Shown: positions 1-7,116 of the stretch, piece by piece
Layout of the letters: every line of letters starts with the position of its first letter
Position numbering within the stretch: the stretch's first letter is position 1
NCBI GenBank assembly: GCA_023392205.1
Contig: JAEVZN010000432.1
Span: forward strand, 1-8,307
Length of the DNA stretch: 8,307 nucleotides
Reading direction: 5' to 3'
Origin: Pseudomonadota bacterium
Lineage (GTDB): Bacteria > Pseudomonadota > Alphaproteobacteria > Rhizobiales > Xanthobacteraceae
Made by a program: the position numbers and the translations under genes
The notes under the pieces: generated by a model
What the model was told of the DNA's origin: nothing
Seen by the model: the letters and a program-made list of their open reading frames with translations, nothing else
Databases searched by the model: none

Positions 1-19
1 GGGTGATCCTGTCCAACAT
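1..19 (-). CDS. 5' end of an unidentified gene (partial)
   Basis: An ATG on the minus strand at 19-17 is preceded, seven bases upstream, by GGAGAGG (complement of 27-33), one of the best Shine-Dalgarno sequences in the window. The frame stays open to the edge and encodes only Met-Leu-Asp-Arg-Ile-Thr. An in-frame ATG at 40-38 lies upstream but would place the ribosome binding site inside the coding region, so 19 is the better start. The gene is divergent from the AraC-type regulator across 172 bases, the usual layout for a regulator and its target. That relation is an inference. Too little of the protein is visible to name it. Confidence 0.5.
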
Positions 20-60
20 GGCATTACCTCTCCGGCGCATGACGCCATTTGTTTTGCGGT

Positions 61-93
61 CCGGCAGCGGCCAATCCGCTGGCCTGAAGCCGG
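61..93. promoter_or_regulatory. Imperfect inverted repeat in the divergent intergenic region
   Basis: CAGCGG (65-70) and CCGCTG (76-81) form a perfect 6-base inverted repeat around CCAAT. An outer pair CCGGC (61-65) / GCCGG (89-93) flanks it, with unpaired bases on one side. It lies between the partial left-edge gene and the AraC-type regulator, so it could be an operator or a hairpin in the leader of the leftward gene. AraC-type proteins more often bind direct repeats, and short GC-rich inverted repeats occur by chance in such genomes. No clear -35/-10 pair was found for either divergent gene in 20-191. Confidence 0.25.
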
Positions 94-191
94 ATGGGGG
101 TTTAGATTGCCGCCCGCGCCGGGAGAATGACCGCGCCGCCGCTTGAGGTGACCGTTCGTCCGGCTGCGGGCACAAAAGCCAGATCGCATTC

Positions 192-1160
192 ATGACCGAC
201 CCCTTTTCCGAGGTGTTGCGGTCGATCCGCCTCAAAGGCGGAATTTTCCTCGATTCCTATTTCTCGGCGCCCTGGTGCGTGCTTGCCAAGGTCGATGCCG
301 AGGATTGCAAGCTGCACATCGAAAATCCGGCGCAGATGATCGGCTATCACGTCCTCATCGAGGGCGAGTTGCTGCTGTCGGTCGATGGCCACGATCCGAT
401 CACCGTGCGTGAAGGCGAGGTCGTTCTGCTGCCGCGCAACGACGTTCACATTCTTGCGAGCGACCTCTCCCTGCCGCCGGTCAATGCCAGCGAATTGATC
501 GTGCCGGCGCCGGATGGCGGCATCGCGCGCATCGAGCATGGCGGCGGTGGAAAGCCGGCGCGCGTGGTTTGCGGATTTCTGGGCAGCGACACCGTCTTCA
601 ATCCGCTGATCGAGACCTTGCCGCAGGTGCTGAAGGTCGACGTTCAGGAGAGCACGTCACGCGCCTGGATCGAGGCGTCGGTGCGTTTCGCGGCGGCGGA
701 ATTAACGAAAGGCAATTTCGCGGCGTCGGACGTGATGTCGCGATTGTCCGAATTGCTGCTGGTCGAGGCCGTGCGCAGCTATGCAGGCGACATGACCGAA
801 CATGAGATGGACGAGCGCGCCAGCGGCTGGCTGCGCGGCCTGGCCGACCCCTATGTCGGCCGGGCGCTGGCGGCGATTCATCGCGATAACAGCAAGAGCT
901 GGACGGCCGAGGAACTGGCGCGCGAGGTTTCGCTGTCACGCAGCGCCTTCGTTGAACGCTTCACGACCCTGGTCGGCATGCCGCCGATCCGCTATGCAAC
1001 GCTGTGGCGGCTGCAGACGGCGCGGCAAAGCCTGCGCGACAAGCGCATGACCATCGCGCAACTGGCCTATTCGATCGGCTACGAATCGGAGGAAGCGTTC
1101 AGCCGCGCCTTCAAGCGCGCATTCGGCCTGTCGCCCGGACGCTGGCGGGATGCGGGATAA
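192..1160 (+). CDS. AraC-family transcriptional regulator with N-terminal cupin-type sensor domain
   Basis: A cytoplasmic DNA-binding regulator of 322 residues, the usual length for the cupin_6 plus AraC class. Residues about 9-200 resemble the AraC-binding-like cupin: an early hydrophobic strand with APWC (26-29), a GYHVLIEGE strand (51-59) and a REGEVVLLPRNDVH turn (73-86). This domain normally senses a small ligand or mediates dimerisation. Residues about 222-320 carry the two helix-turn-helix motifs of the AraC family: WTAEELAREVSLSRSAF (237-253), and IAQLAYSIGYESEEAFSRAF (288-307) followed by the family ending FGLSPGRWR (311-319). The ATG at 192 is chosen because MTDPFSEVLRSIR is the normal family N-terminus, although no good Shine-Dalgarno sequence precedes it. 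The gene is divergent from the left-edge gene and convergent, 36 bases apart, with the dehydrogenase-operon series. It may control either; nothing in the sequence decides. Confidence 0.93.
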   Translation: MTDPFSEVLRSIRLKGGIFLDSYFSAPWCVLAKVDAEDCKLHIENPAQMIGYHVLIEGELLLSVDGHDPITVREGEVVLLPRNDVHILASDLSLPPVNASELIVPAPDGGIARIEHGGGGKPARVVCGFLGSDTVFNPLIETLPQVLKVDVQESTSRAWIEASVRFAAAELTKGNFAASDVMSRLSELLLVEAVRSYAGDMTEHEMDERASGWLRGLADPYVGRALAAIHRDNSKSWTAEELAREVSLSRSAFVERFTTLVGMPPIRYATLWRLQTARQSLRDKRMTIAQLAYSIGYESEEAFSRAFKRAFGLSPGRWRDAG

Positions 1161-1196
1161 ACAACATGTCCTGCCATCTGCTCGCAACGAAACCGG

Positions 1197-1880
1197 CTAT
1201 TTTTTCACAAGCGCGATAGGGTCGGCGCCTTCCGGCACCCGCCGCCATCTGTTGGGTTCGCTCTCCGCGAAGCGCCAGGACTGACCGTTGGGCGCCGCAA
1301 GCACCAGTTCGCCCCGATCGATCCGCCAGACATTCGGATTGAGCCGCGCCATGGCCGGATCGCAGGGCGTGCGCAGCGCCAGCAGGAATTCGTCGAAGCC
1401 TGTCGTGGCCTTGTTGGTCATGGTCATGGTGCAGACCGGCTTGTCGCCGCGCAGCATGGTCCAGTTGCCGGCCATGTCCTCGATCGAACGCTTGGGCGCG
1501 AAGGCCGCCGCCGATTCGGCGGTTTGCAGGAAATAAAGTCCCTCGCCGCTCCGCTCGCCTTCATACATGCCGACCTCGACCTCGGACAATTCGAACGCGG
1601 GCCGGCCGCGCGCATCGAGCAGCCGCAATGTGTTCTTCGCGATCGCCCAGCTCTCGACACCTTTCAGGGCAGGAATCGTATCGCCGCAGGCCGGATCGAA
1701 TTCCACACGAAACCCCTGACGCGCAGGCGCAGAAGTGAAGGTGAGATTGCACAGCCGGTCGCGCTCGGCATTGGACAATTCCCAATCGCCGCTGATGGCC
1801 TGCGAAGGTTCGGCCGTAACAGGACTTGTTGAAAGGCCGGACAGCCCGGCCGCAAGCAGGATTGCGACGATACGCAACAT
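1197..1880 (-). CDS. Secreted protein with two AprI/Inh-type metalloprotease-inhibitor domains
   Basis: A 227-residue exported protein. Residues 1-23 form a signal peptide (MLRIVAILLAAGLSG core, A-X-A-like site VTA at 21-23), and no lipobox cysteine is seen. The mature part holds two similar units. Residues about 27-118 start GDWELSNAERDRLC and contain ESWAI and MYEGE...GLYFL. Residues about 135-215 start AGNWTMLRGDKPVC and contain NVWRI and SWRF. Each unit has two cysteines (44/65 and 150/173), matching the disulfide of the Inh fold, a small beta-barrel that inhibits serralysin-type zinc proteases in the periplasm. No protease or type I secretion gene is nearby, so the real target is unknown and the domains may act only as a structural fold. 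The ATG at 1880 is preferred over an in-frame GTG at 1913, because it gives a signal peptide with the right N-terminus. It lies 48 bases after the hydroxyacid dehydrogenase, so it may be the operon tail or a separate unit. Confidence 0.82.
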   Translation of the reverse strand: MLRIVAILLAAGLSGLSTSPVTAEPSQAISGDWELSNAERDRLCNLTFTSAPARQGFRVEFDPACGDTIPALKGVESWAIAKNTLRLLDARGRPAFELSEVEVGMYEGERSGEGLYFLQTAESAAAFAPKRSIEDMAGNWTMLRGDKPVCTMTMTNKATTGFDEFLLALRTPCDPAMARLNPNVWRIDRGELVLAAPNGQSWRFAESEPNRWRRVPEGADPIALVKK

Positions 1881-1928
1881 GGCGAGAACCCCGTTTCCGC
1901 CAGTCTTTAGCACAGCCTCAGGCGGCTA

Positions 1929-2912
1929 TCATCCGCCGTGACTTGCCGGGACCGGGGTTTCCGGAACCGGCGTTAGCGGCCCCTTACCGGCGAACCATGA
2001 TTTCAGGTTATCGACCACCAGCTGGTCCATCGCGCGACGGGTTTCGGCAGAGGCCGAACCGAGATGCGGAAACAGGACGATGTGATCCATTGCGATCAGT
2101 TCTTCCGGCACCTGCGGTTCGTTGACGAAGACATCGAGACCGGCCGACATGATGGTCTTGTCCTGCAACGCCTTGATCAGCGCCGGCTCGTCGACCACCG
2201 TTCCACGCGCCATGTTGATCAGGACGCCATCCGGACCGAGTGCCTTGAGCACGTCGGCATCGATGAGATTTTTCGTGGCCGCGCCGCCCGGCACGATCAC
2301 CATCAGGGTGTCGACATCGCGCGCCATGTCGACAAGCTTCGGATAATATTTATAGGCGACGCCGGCTTGCGGATTGCGCGAGTGATACACGACCGGCACG
2401 CCGAAGGCCTCAAGCCGCCGCGCGATGGCCTTGCCGATGCGACCCATGCCGACCATGCCGACCCTGCGGTTGCGCAGCGTGCCTTTGGTGAGCGGATAGG
2501 CACCCTGCGTCCATTTGCCGGCGCGGACATGGCGTTCGGCCTGCGGCAATTCACGCAGCGTGCAAAGCAGAAGGCCGAGCGCGGTGTCGGCCACCTCCTC
2601 GTTGAGCACGTCCGGGGTGTTCGTGACCACGATGCTGTGTTCGCCGGCCCATTTCGCATCGACATGATCGTAGCCGACCCCGAAGCTCGCCACGATTTCC
2701 AGTTTCGGAAAGCGCGACATGAAGGCGCCGTCGATCCGGTTGGCGGTATAGGCGACCGCGATGCCACGGATGCGCGGCGCGATCTCCGCGATGAAGGCAT
2801 CGGGGTCTTTCGCCTCGACAAGCCTGTGAAGGGTGAAATGCGGTTCGAGTCCGCCGACAATGGCCGGCTTGGCCGCACCGATCAGCAGAAGCTCCGCCCT
2901 GTCATCCGCCAT
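1929..2912 (-). CDS. D-2-hydroxyacid dehydrogenase (glyoxylate/hydroxypyruvate reductase type)
   Basis: A cytoplasmic NAD(P)H-dependent enzyme that reversibly reduces a 2-oxoacid to the D-2-hydroxyacid. It is about 327 residues, typical for the family. Counted from a GTG one codon upstream, the dinucleotide-binding motif GMGRIG is at 156-161. The catalytic set is complete: Arg237 in NMARG, Glu266 in DVFVNEP and His284 in LFPHLGSASAETR. The end of the second Rossmann strand reads YHSR (177-180). A Ser-Arg here, with no acidic residue, is the pattern of NADPH-preferring hydroxyphenylpyruvate/hydroxypyruvate reductases, which the whole protein resembles, including VTNTPDVLNEEVAD (97-110). Start: ATG at 2912 with GGGAG about six bases upstream; a GTG at 2915 is adjacent and cannot be fully excluded. 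It follows the E2 gene by 30 bases, which suggests that it supplies or removes the 2-oxoacid used by the complex. The substrate is not determined. Confidence 0.92.
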   Translation of the reverse strand: MADDRAELLLIGAAKPAIVGGLEPHFTLHRLVEAKDPDAFIAEIAPRIRGIAVAYTANRIDGAFMSRFPKLEIVASFGVGYDHVDAKWAGEHSIVVTNTPDVLNEEVADTALGLLLCTLRELPQAERHVRAGKWTQGAYPLTKGTLRNRRVGMVGMGRIGKAIARRLEAFGVPVVYHSRNPQAGVAYKYYPKLVDMARDVDTLMVIVPGGAATKNLIDADVLKALGPDGVLINMARGTVVDEPALIKALQDKTIMSAGLDVFVNEPQVPEELIAMDHIVLFPHLGSASAETRRAMDQLVVDNLKSWFAGKGPLTPVPETPVPASHGG

Positions 2913-2942
2913 CACGCTCTCCCGATTTCCGCTTGTGTCAGG

Positions 2943-4280
2943 TCAGACCAGCATGGTGACGGGCTGTTCGAGATAGCCCTTCAGCGCCGCGAGCAATTGC
3001 GCACCCAGCGCGCCATCGATCACCCGATGGTCGCAGGACAAGGTGACGGTCATCTGCGTCTCGAAACGCACGCCGCCATCCGCACCTTCCACCGCCCGGC
3101 GCTGTGCGGCGCCGACCGCGAGGATGCTCGATTGCGGCGGGTTGATGATGGCCGAGAACTCGCGCACGCCATACATGCCGAGATTGGAAATCGCACTCAC
3201 CCCGCCCTGGTATTCGTCGGGCTTCAGCTTCTTGTCGCGCGCACGCGTCGCCAGGTCGCGCATCTCGTTGGAGATGGCGCTCAGCGATTTCGTGTCTGCC
3301 GCGCGGATCACCGGCGTCAGCAGGCCGTCTTCGAGCGCGACAGCCACGCCGATATCGGCGCGCTGGAAGCGCAGGATACGGTCGCCGGCATAGACCGCAT
3401 TGGCGGCCGGTACCTTCTTCAGCGCCAGCGCCAGCGCCTTGATGACGAAATCGTTGACGGAAATCTTGTAGGCCGATTCGCCCTTCGCGGAATCTGCCGC
3501 GGCGTTCGCTTCGGCGCGGAATTTCAGGGCCGCATCGAGCGTCACATCGGCGGTGAGATAGAAATGCGGGATCTCCTGCTTGGCCTGTGTCAGCCGCGCC
3601 GCGATGGTCTTGCGCATCCCGTCGAGCGAGACCTCCTCGAACGGCGTGTCGCGATACAAAGCGAGGATATCGGACGCAGACGGACCCGACGAGGTGCGCA
3701 CGGGCGATTGCGCGATTTTTCCTTCGACGTCGCGCGCAACGATGCGGCCACGCGGACCGCTGCCGGAGATACGCGACAGGTCGATGCCGTTCTCGCCGGC
3801 CAGCCTTCGCGCCAGCGGGGTCACCGTGATTCCGCCATCGCGCCGCGCCGGACCGTGATTGCGCTCGGGCGTGCGCACTTCACGGAATGGGTCCATCGGT
3901 GCGGCGGGCTTTGGCGCCGCGCCCGCATTCCGCTCCTGCCCGCGCGCCCCGGCATCCGGCTTCCGGGTTTCCGCTTTCGCGGCGGCAGGCGGTGGTGGAG
4001 CAGACGGCGCGTCTTTCGGCGCAGCCTTGTGCGAGGCCGCAGCTTCCGCATTATCGGCGATGATCGCCACCACCGCGCCGACCGGCGCCACCTCGCCCTT
4101 GGACACGCGGATTTCCGCAATCACCCCGGCCGACGTCGCGGGCACTTCCATCGACACCTTGTCGGTCTCGATCTCGAACAGGTTGTCGCCCGGCTTGATG
4201 GCATCGCCGACGGCCTTGAACCAGGTGCTGATCTTGCCCTCGGAGACGGTCTCGCCGAGCTGCGGCATCAGGATGTCCAT
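2943..4280 (-). CDS. Dihydrolipoamide acyltransferase (E2) of a 2-oxoacid/acetoin dehydrogenase complex
   Basis: The core subunit of the complex, 445 residues, which moves the acyl group from E1 to CoA through a swinging lipoyl arm. Domain order is as follows. A single lipoyl domain (1-77) carries the lipoylated Lys41 in ETDKVSMEVPA. A flexible Ala/Pro/Lys linker spans about 78-150. The E1/E3-binding domain (about 153-187) reads TPLARRLAGENGIDLSRISG and GPRGRI. A second linker follows, then the catalytic domain (about 214-445), with SNLGMYGVREFSAIINPPQ (366-384) and the active-site motif SCDHRVIDGA with His418 and Asp422. All catalytic residues are present. One lipoyl domain is the usual number for accessory and many alphaproteobacterial complexes. 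The ATG at 4280 has AGGAG ten bases upstream. It follows the aldehyde dehydrogenase by 21 bases. Its E1 partners are three and four genes upstream in the same series. It could be annotated as the E2 of pyruvate, branched-chain or acetoin complexes; sequence alone does not separate these. Confidence 0.95.
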   Translation of the reverse strand: MDILMPQLGETVSEGKISTWFKAVGDAIKPGDNLFEIETDKVSMEVPATSAGVIAEIRVSKGEVAPVGAVVAIIADNAEAAASHKAAPKDAPSAPPPPAAAKAETRKPDAGARGQERNAGAAPKPAAPMDPFREVRTPERNHGPARRDGGITVTPLARRLAGENGIDLSRISGSGPRGRIVARDVEGKIAQSPVRTSSGPSASDILALYRDTPFEEVSLDGMRKTIAARLTQAKQEIPHFYLTADVTLDAALKFRAEANAAADSAKGESAYKISVNDFVIKALALALKKVPAANAVYAGDRILRFQRADIGVAVALEDGLLTPVIRAADTKSLSAISNEMRDLATRARDKKLKPDEYQGGVSAISNLGMYGVREFSAIINPPQSSILAVGAAQRRAVEGADGGVRFETQMTVTLSCDHRVIDGALGAQLLAALKGYLEQPVTMLV

Positions 4281-4301
4281 CGCGCTTTCGCTCCTGCGGC
4301 C

Positions 4302-5759
4302 TTACCAGCTCACCGAAATATATTGCGTCTCGAGGAATTCCATCAGCCCCTCATGCGCGCCCTCACGGCCGATGCCGGATTGCTTCATGCCGCCGAACGG
4401 CGCGGCCGGATCGGACACCAGCCCGCGATTGAGACCGATCATCCCGAAATCGAGCTGCTCGGACACGCGCATGCCGCGGGTGAGATCCTTTGTGTAGAGA
4501 TAGGCGACGAGCCCGTATTCGGTGGCATTGGCGCGCGCGATCACCTCGTCTTCGGACTTGAAGGTCTGCAGCGAGGCCACGGGGCCGAAGATTTCCTCGG
4601 TCAGCATCTTGGCATCGTCGGCGACATTGGTGAGCACCGTCGCCGGATAGAAAAAGCCCGGACCATCCGGCGTCTTGCCGCCGGTCAGCACCTTCGCGCC
4701 CTTGCCGACCGCATCGTCCACGAGTTCGATCACCTTGTCGCGGCCTTCCTTGTTGACCAGCGGACCGAGATTGACGCCCTCGTCGAGACCGTTGCCCATC
4801 TTCAGCGACTTCATCTTCGCCGTCAGCTTGTCGGCAAAGGCATCGTGCACGCTCTCATGCACATAGAAGCGGTTGGCCGCCGTGCAGGCCTCGCCCATGT
4901 TGCGCATCTTGGCGATCATCGCCCCGTCGATGGCCGCATCGATATCGGCATCCTCGAACACGATGAAGGGCGCATTGCCGCCAAGCTCCATCGCCGGCTT
5001 GATGATGTTGTCGGCGGCCTCGCGCAACAGCACCCGGCCGACTTCCGTGCTGCCGGTGAACGAGATCACCCGCACCCGGTCGTCATGCAGCATGGCGCTC
5101 ACGACCTTGCCGGACGAGCGCGACGGGATGACATTGACCACGCCTGCAGGCACACCCGCTTCTTCGAGGATCGGCATCAGCGCCAGCATGGTGAGCGGCG
5201 TATCGGATGCGGGCTTGAGCACCACCGGACAGCCGGCCGCCAGAGCAGGACCGATCTTGCGCGTGGCCATCGCCGCCGGGAAATTCCACGGCGTGACAAG
5301 GACGGCGATGCCGGCCGGCTTGTGATGCACAAGGATACGTGCGCCGGAGGCCGGTGCGGTCGAGAACGAGCCGAGATTGCGCACGCCTTCTTCCGCATTC
5401 CAGCGGAAGAATTCGGCCGCATAGGCCACTTCGGCGCGCGAATCCGGCAACGCCTTGCCGTTCTCCAGGGTGATCAGTTTCGCCAGCCGTTCGGCGTCGC
5501 GCATGATCAGTTCGAAGGCCTTGCGCAAAATCTCGCTGCGTTCACGCGGCTTCTTCGCCGCCCAGGGGGCAAAGGCCTTTTCCGCCGCATCGAGGGCTGC
5601 AATGGCGTCCTCGACCGTGGCGCTCGCCACCGAAGCGATGTTGCGCTCGGTGGCCGGGTCCGTCACATCGAAACGCTGACCGTCGGAGGATTTGCGCCAT
5701 TGCCCGCCGATCCACAGATCGGTCGGCACATTGGCGAGGAGATTGTCATAGGAAGCCAT
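4302..5759 (-). CDS. NAD(P)-dependent aldehyde dehydrogenase, succinate-semialdehyde dehydrogenase type
   Basis: An enzyme of 485 residues that oxidises an aldehyde to the acid. The full aldehyde dehydrogenase motif set is present: PWNFP with Asn159, cofactor lysine Lys182 in VLKPASDTP, FTGSTEVG (234-241), general base Glu258 in MELGGNAPF, nucleophile Cys292 in GEACTAANR, EEIFGP (388-393) and APFGGMKQSGIGREG (453-467). The overall pattern, including length and the ELGGNAPFIVF and ANRFYV signatures, is that of the GabD-like succinate-semialdehyde dehydrogenases. One difference is seen: the second cysteine found two residues after the nucleophile in many GabD proteins is Ala294 here, so the substrate may differ. 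ATG at 5759 has AGGA seven bases upstream. It sits between the cupin (39 bases) and E2 (21 bases). In context it may clear an aldehyde released by the complex, such as acetaldehyde from acetoin cleavage, or may feed the pathway with an acid. This role is an inference. Confidence 0.9.
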   Translation of the reverse strand: MASYDNLLANVPTDLWIGGQWRKSSDGQRFDVTDPATERNIASVASATVEDAIAALDAAEKAFAPWAAKKPRERSEILRKAFELIMRDAERLAKLITLENGKALPDSRAEVAYAAEFFRWNAEEGVRNLGSFSTAPASGARILVHHKPAGIAVLVTPWNFPAAMATRKIGPALAAGCPVVLKPASDTPLTMLALMPILEEAGVPAGVVNVIPSRSSGKVVSAMLHDDRVRVISFTGSTEVGRVLLREAADNIIKPAMELGGNAPFIVFEDADIDAAIDGAMIAKMRNMGEACTAANRFYVHESVHDAFADKLTAKMKSLKMGNGLDEGVNLGPLVNKEGRDKVIELVDDAVGKGAKVLTGGKTPDGPGFFYPATVLTNVADDAKMLTEEIFGPVASLQTFKSEDEVIARANATEYGLVAYLYTKDLTRGMRVSEQLDFGMIGLNRGLVSDPAAPFGGMKQSGIGREGAHEGLMEFLETQYISVSW

Positions 5760-5798
5760 GGCGCTGTCCTGCTTTCCGGGACGTTACGGGGGTGGCAA

Positions 5799-6122
5799 TC
5801 AGCCTGCCGGTTTCAGTTCGATCAGGATGTTGCGATAGGTCGTCGATCCGACATTGCGCAGGTCGTGAACCTCGCCCGCCTCGCGCCAGATCGGGCTGCC
5901 GATCACGCTTTTCGGCTTTTCGATAGCACCGGTCAGCGCCGATTCGATCTCGATCTCGCCTTCGGTCATCGGAATGATGACATAGGGCAATTCGTGACGA
6001 TGCCAGCCCTTGCTCTGGCCCGGCTCGACCGTGAAATCCCACACCCGCACGCGATCGTTTTCGAACATCACGGCATCGCCGATCGGTCCGAGCTTGAGCG
6101 TATTGAGATCGTATTTGGTCAT
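5799..6122 (-). CDS. Small single-domain cupin protein of unknown function
   Basis: A soluble 107-residue protein made of one cupin barrel, without signal peptide. Cupin motif 1 is visible as GWHRHELPYVIIPMTEGE, with candidate metal ligands His41 and His43 and an acidic residue further on (Glu54 or Glu57). Motif 2 is GEVHDLRN, with His86 and Asn90 at the usual spacing. A metal site is therefore likely to be intact, so the protein may be an enzyme (isomerase, dioxygenase or decarboxylase) or a small-molecule binder. It is not related in architecture to the AraC-type regulator's sensor domain beyond the cupin fold. Start: ATG at 6122, 12 bases after the E1 beta stop, with only a weak purine-rich stretch upstream, suggesting translational coupling. 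Its place inside the E1/E2 gene series implies a role in the same pathway, but I do not recognise a specific function. Confidence 0.82.
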   Translation of the reverse strand: MTKYDLNTLKLGPIGDAVMFENDRVRVWDFTVEPGQSKGWHRHELPYVIIPMTEGEIEIESALTGAIEKPKSVIGSPIWREAGEVHDLRNVGSTTYRNILIELKPAG

Positions 6123-6134
6123 GTCTGCTCGCTT

Positions 6135-7115
6135 TCAGGATTCCAGCGAGCGCCGCACGGTCTGCGCGATGCGCTCGACATTCGGCAGCACTGCGTCTTC
6201 GAGAAGATCGGCGGAAGGCAGCGGAATATGCGGCGTCGTGATGCGCACGGGCGGGCCGTCGAGATCGTAGAAGGCTTCGTCCGCCACGATGGAGACAATC
6301 TCCGCGCCCCAGCCGCATAACCGCGGATTCTCCTCCACGGTGAACAGCCGGTGCGTGCGGCCGACCGAACCGAGAATGGTCCGGGTATCGAGCGGGACCA
6401 GCGAACGCACATCGACGACTTCGCAATCGATGCCGTGCTCTGCGTGCAGCTTGTCGGCCGCCTCGATGGCGCGCGGCACCATCAATGCCAGTGCGAGAAT
6501 GGTCGCGTCCTTGCCCGGCCGCACGATCTTGGCGGTGCCGAGCGTGTCCACGATCTCGCCGTCCTCGACCTCGCCCTTGGTCGGATAGAGCGACTTGTGT
6601 TCGAAGAAGATCACCGGATCGGGATCGCGCACGGCGGCTGCAAGGAGCCCGATCACATCGCGCGGGGTCGAGGGTGCGACCACCTTCAGGCCGGGAATCA
6701 TCATGCACCAGTTCTCGACGCTCTGCGAATGCTGCGCGCCGAAACGCGAGCCGGCGCCATTGCCGGTGCGCACGACCAGCGGACATTTTACCTGCCCGTT
6801 GGTCATGTAGCGGCTCTTGGGGAATTCGTTGGCGATATAGTCGAAGCACACCGCGATGAAATCCGAGAACATGATCTCGGCAATGGGCTTGAGGCCGGTC
6901 ATGGCCGCGCCCATCGCGGCGCCGAGGATCGCCTGTTCGGAGATCGGCGTGTCGCGCACCCGCAACGGGCCGAATTGCTCGTAGAGACCGACGGTCGCCT
7001 TGAACACACCGCCGGCCTTGGCGATGTCCTCGCCGAGAAACACCACGTCGGGATCGCGCGTCATTTCCTGCGCGATGCCCCTGGCCACCGCGTCACGATA
7101 CGTCATTTCCGCCAT
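6135..7115 (-). CDS. 2-oxoacid/acetoin dehydrogenase E1 component, beta subunit
   Basis: The beta half of the thiamine-diphosphate E1 heterotetramer, 326 residues, the normal length for a beta subunit without extra domains. The pyrimidine-binding domain (about 4-178) contains FLGEDIAKAGG with Glu29, FGPLRVRDTPISEQ with Glu60, and GAGSRFGAQHSQS with His129. The C-terminal transketolase-like domain (about 195-318) contains VVDVRSLVPLDTRTI and VEENPRLCGWGAE. There is no N-terminal lipoyl domain, unlike the housekeeping pyruvate dehydrogenase E1 beta of most rhizobia-like bacteria, and this supports an accessory complex. Start: an in-frame GTG at 7154 gives 13 extra residues overlapping E1 alpha, but the ATG at 7115 has GGAG eight bases upstream and gives the family N-terminus MAEMTYRDAV. 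It begins one base after the E1 alpha stop (TGACATG), which suits coupled translation of two equimolar subunits. AcoB-like, pyruvate or branched-chain identity is open. Confidence 0.95.
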   Translation of the reverse strand: MAEMTYRDAVARGIAQEMTRDPDVVFLGEDIAKAGGVFKATVGLYEQFGPLRVRDTPISEQAILGAAMGAAMTGLKPIAEIMFSDFIAVCFDYIANEFPKSRYMTNGQVKCPLVVRTGNGAGSRFGAQHSQSVENWCMMIPGLKVVAPSTPRDVIGLLAAAVRDPDPVIFFEHKSLYPTKGEVEDGEIVDTLGTAKIVRPGKDATILALALMVPRAIEAADKLHAEHGIDCEVVDVRSLVPLDTRTILGSVGRTHRLFTVEENPRLCGWGAEIVSIVADEAFYDLDGPPVRITTPHIPLPSADLLEDAVLPNVERIAQTVRRSLES

Positions 7116-7116
7116 G

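Noticed and set aside
102..539. Minus-strand frame 102-539 as a gene divergent from the dehydrogenases
   Set aside because: It overlaps the cupin domain of the AraC-type regulator in antisense and has no recognisable domain of its own.
1161..1210. Bidirectional terminator between the AraC-type gene and the Inh-domain gene
   Set aside because: A run of six T lies at 1200-1205, but no stable hairpin precedes it on the plus strand, and the minus strand shows neither hairpin nor T-run after 1197.
1881..1913. GTG start at 1913 for the Inh-domain protein
   Set aside because: It would add 11 residues in front of an otherwise normal signal peptide, so the ATG at 1880 is preferred.
2064..6320. Plus-strand open frame of 1418 codons as a real giant protein
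   Set aside because: It is the exact codon-register antisense of five well-identified genes, has the His/Arg/Asp-rich composition of such shadows, and contains no recognisable domain.
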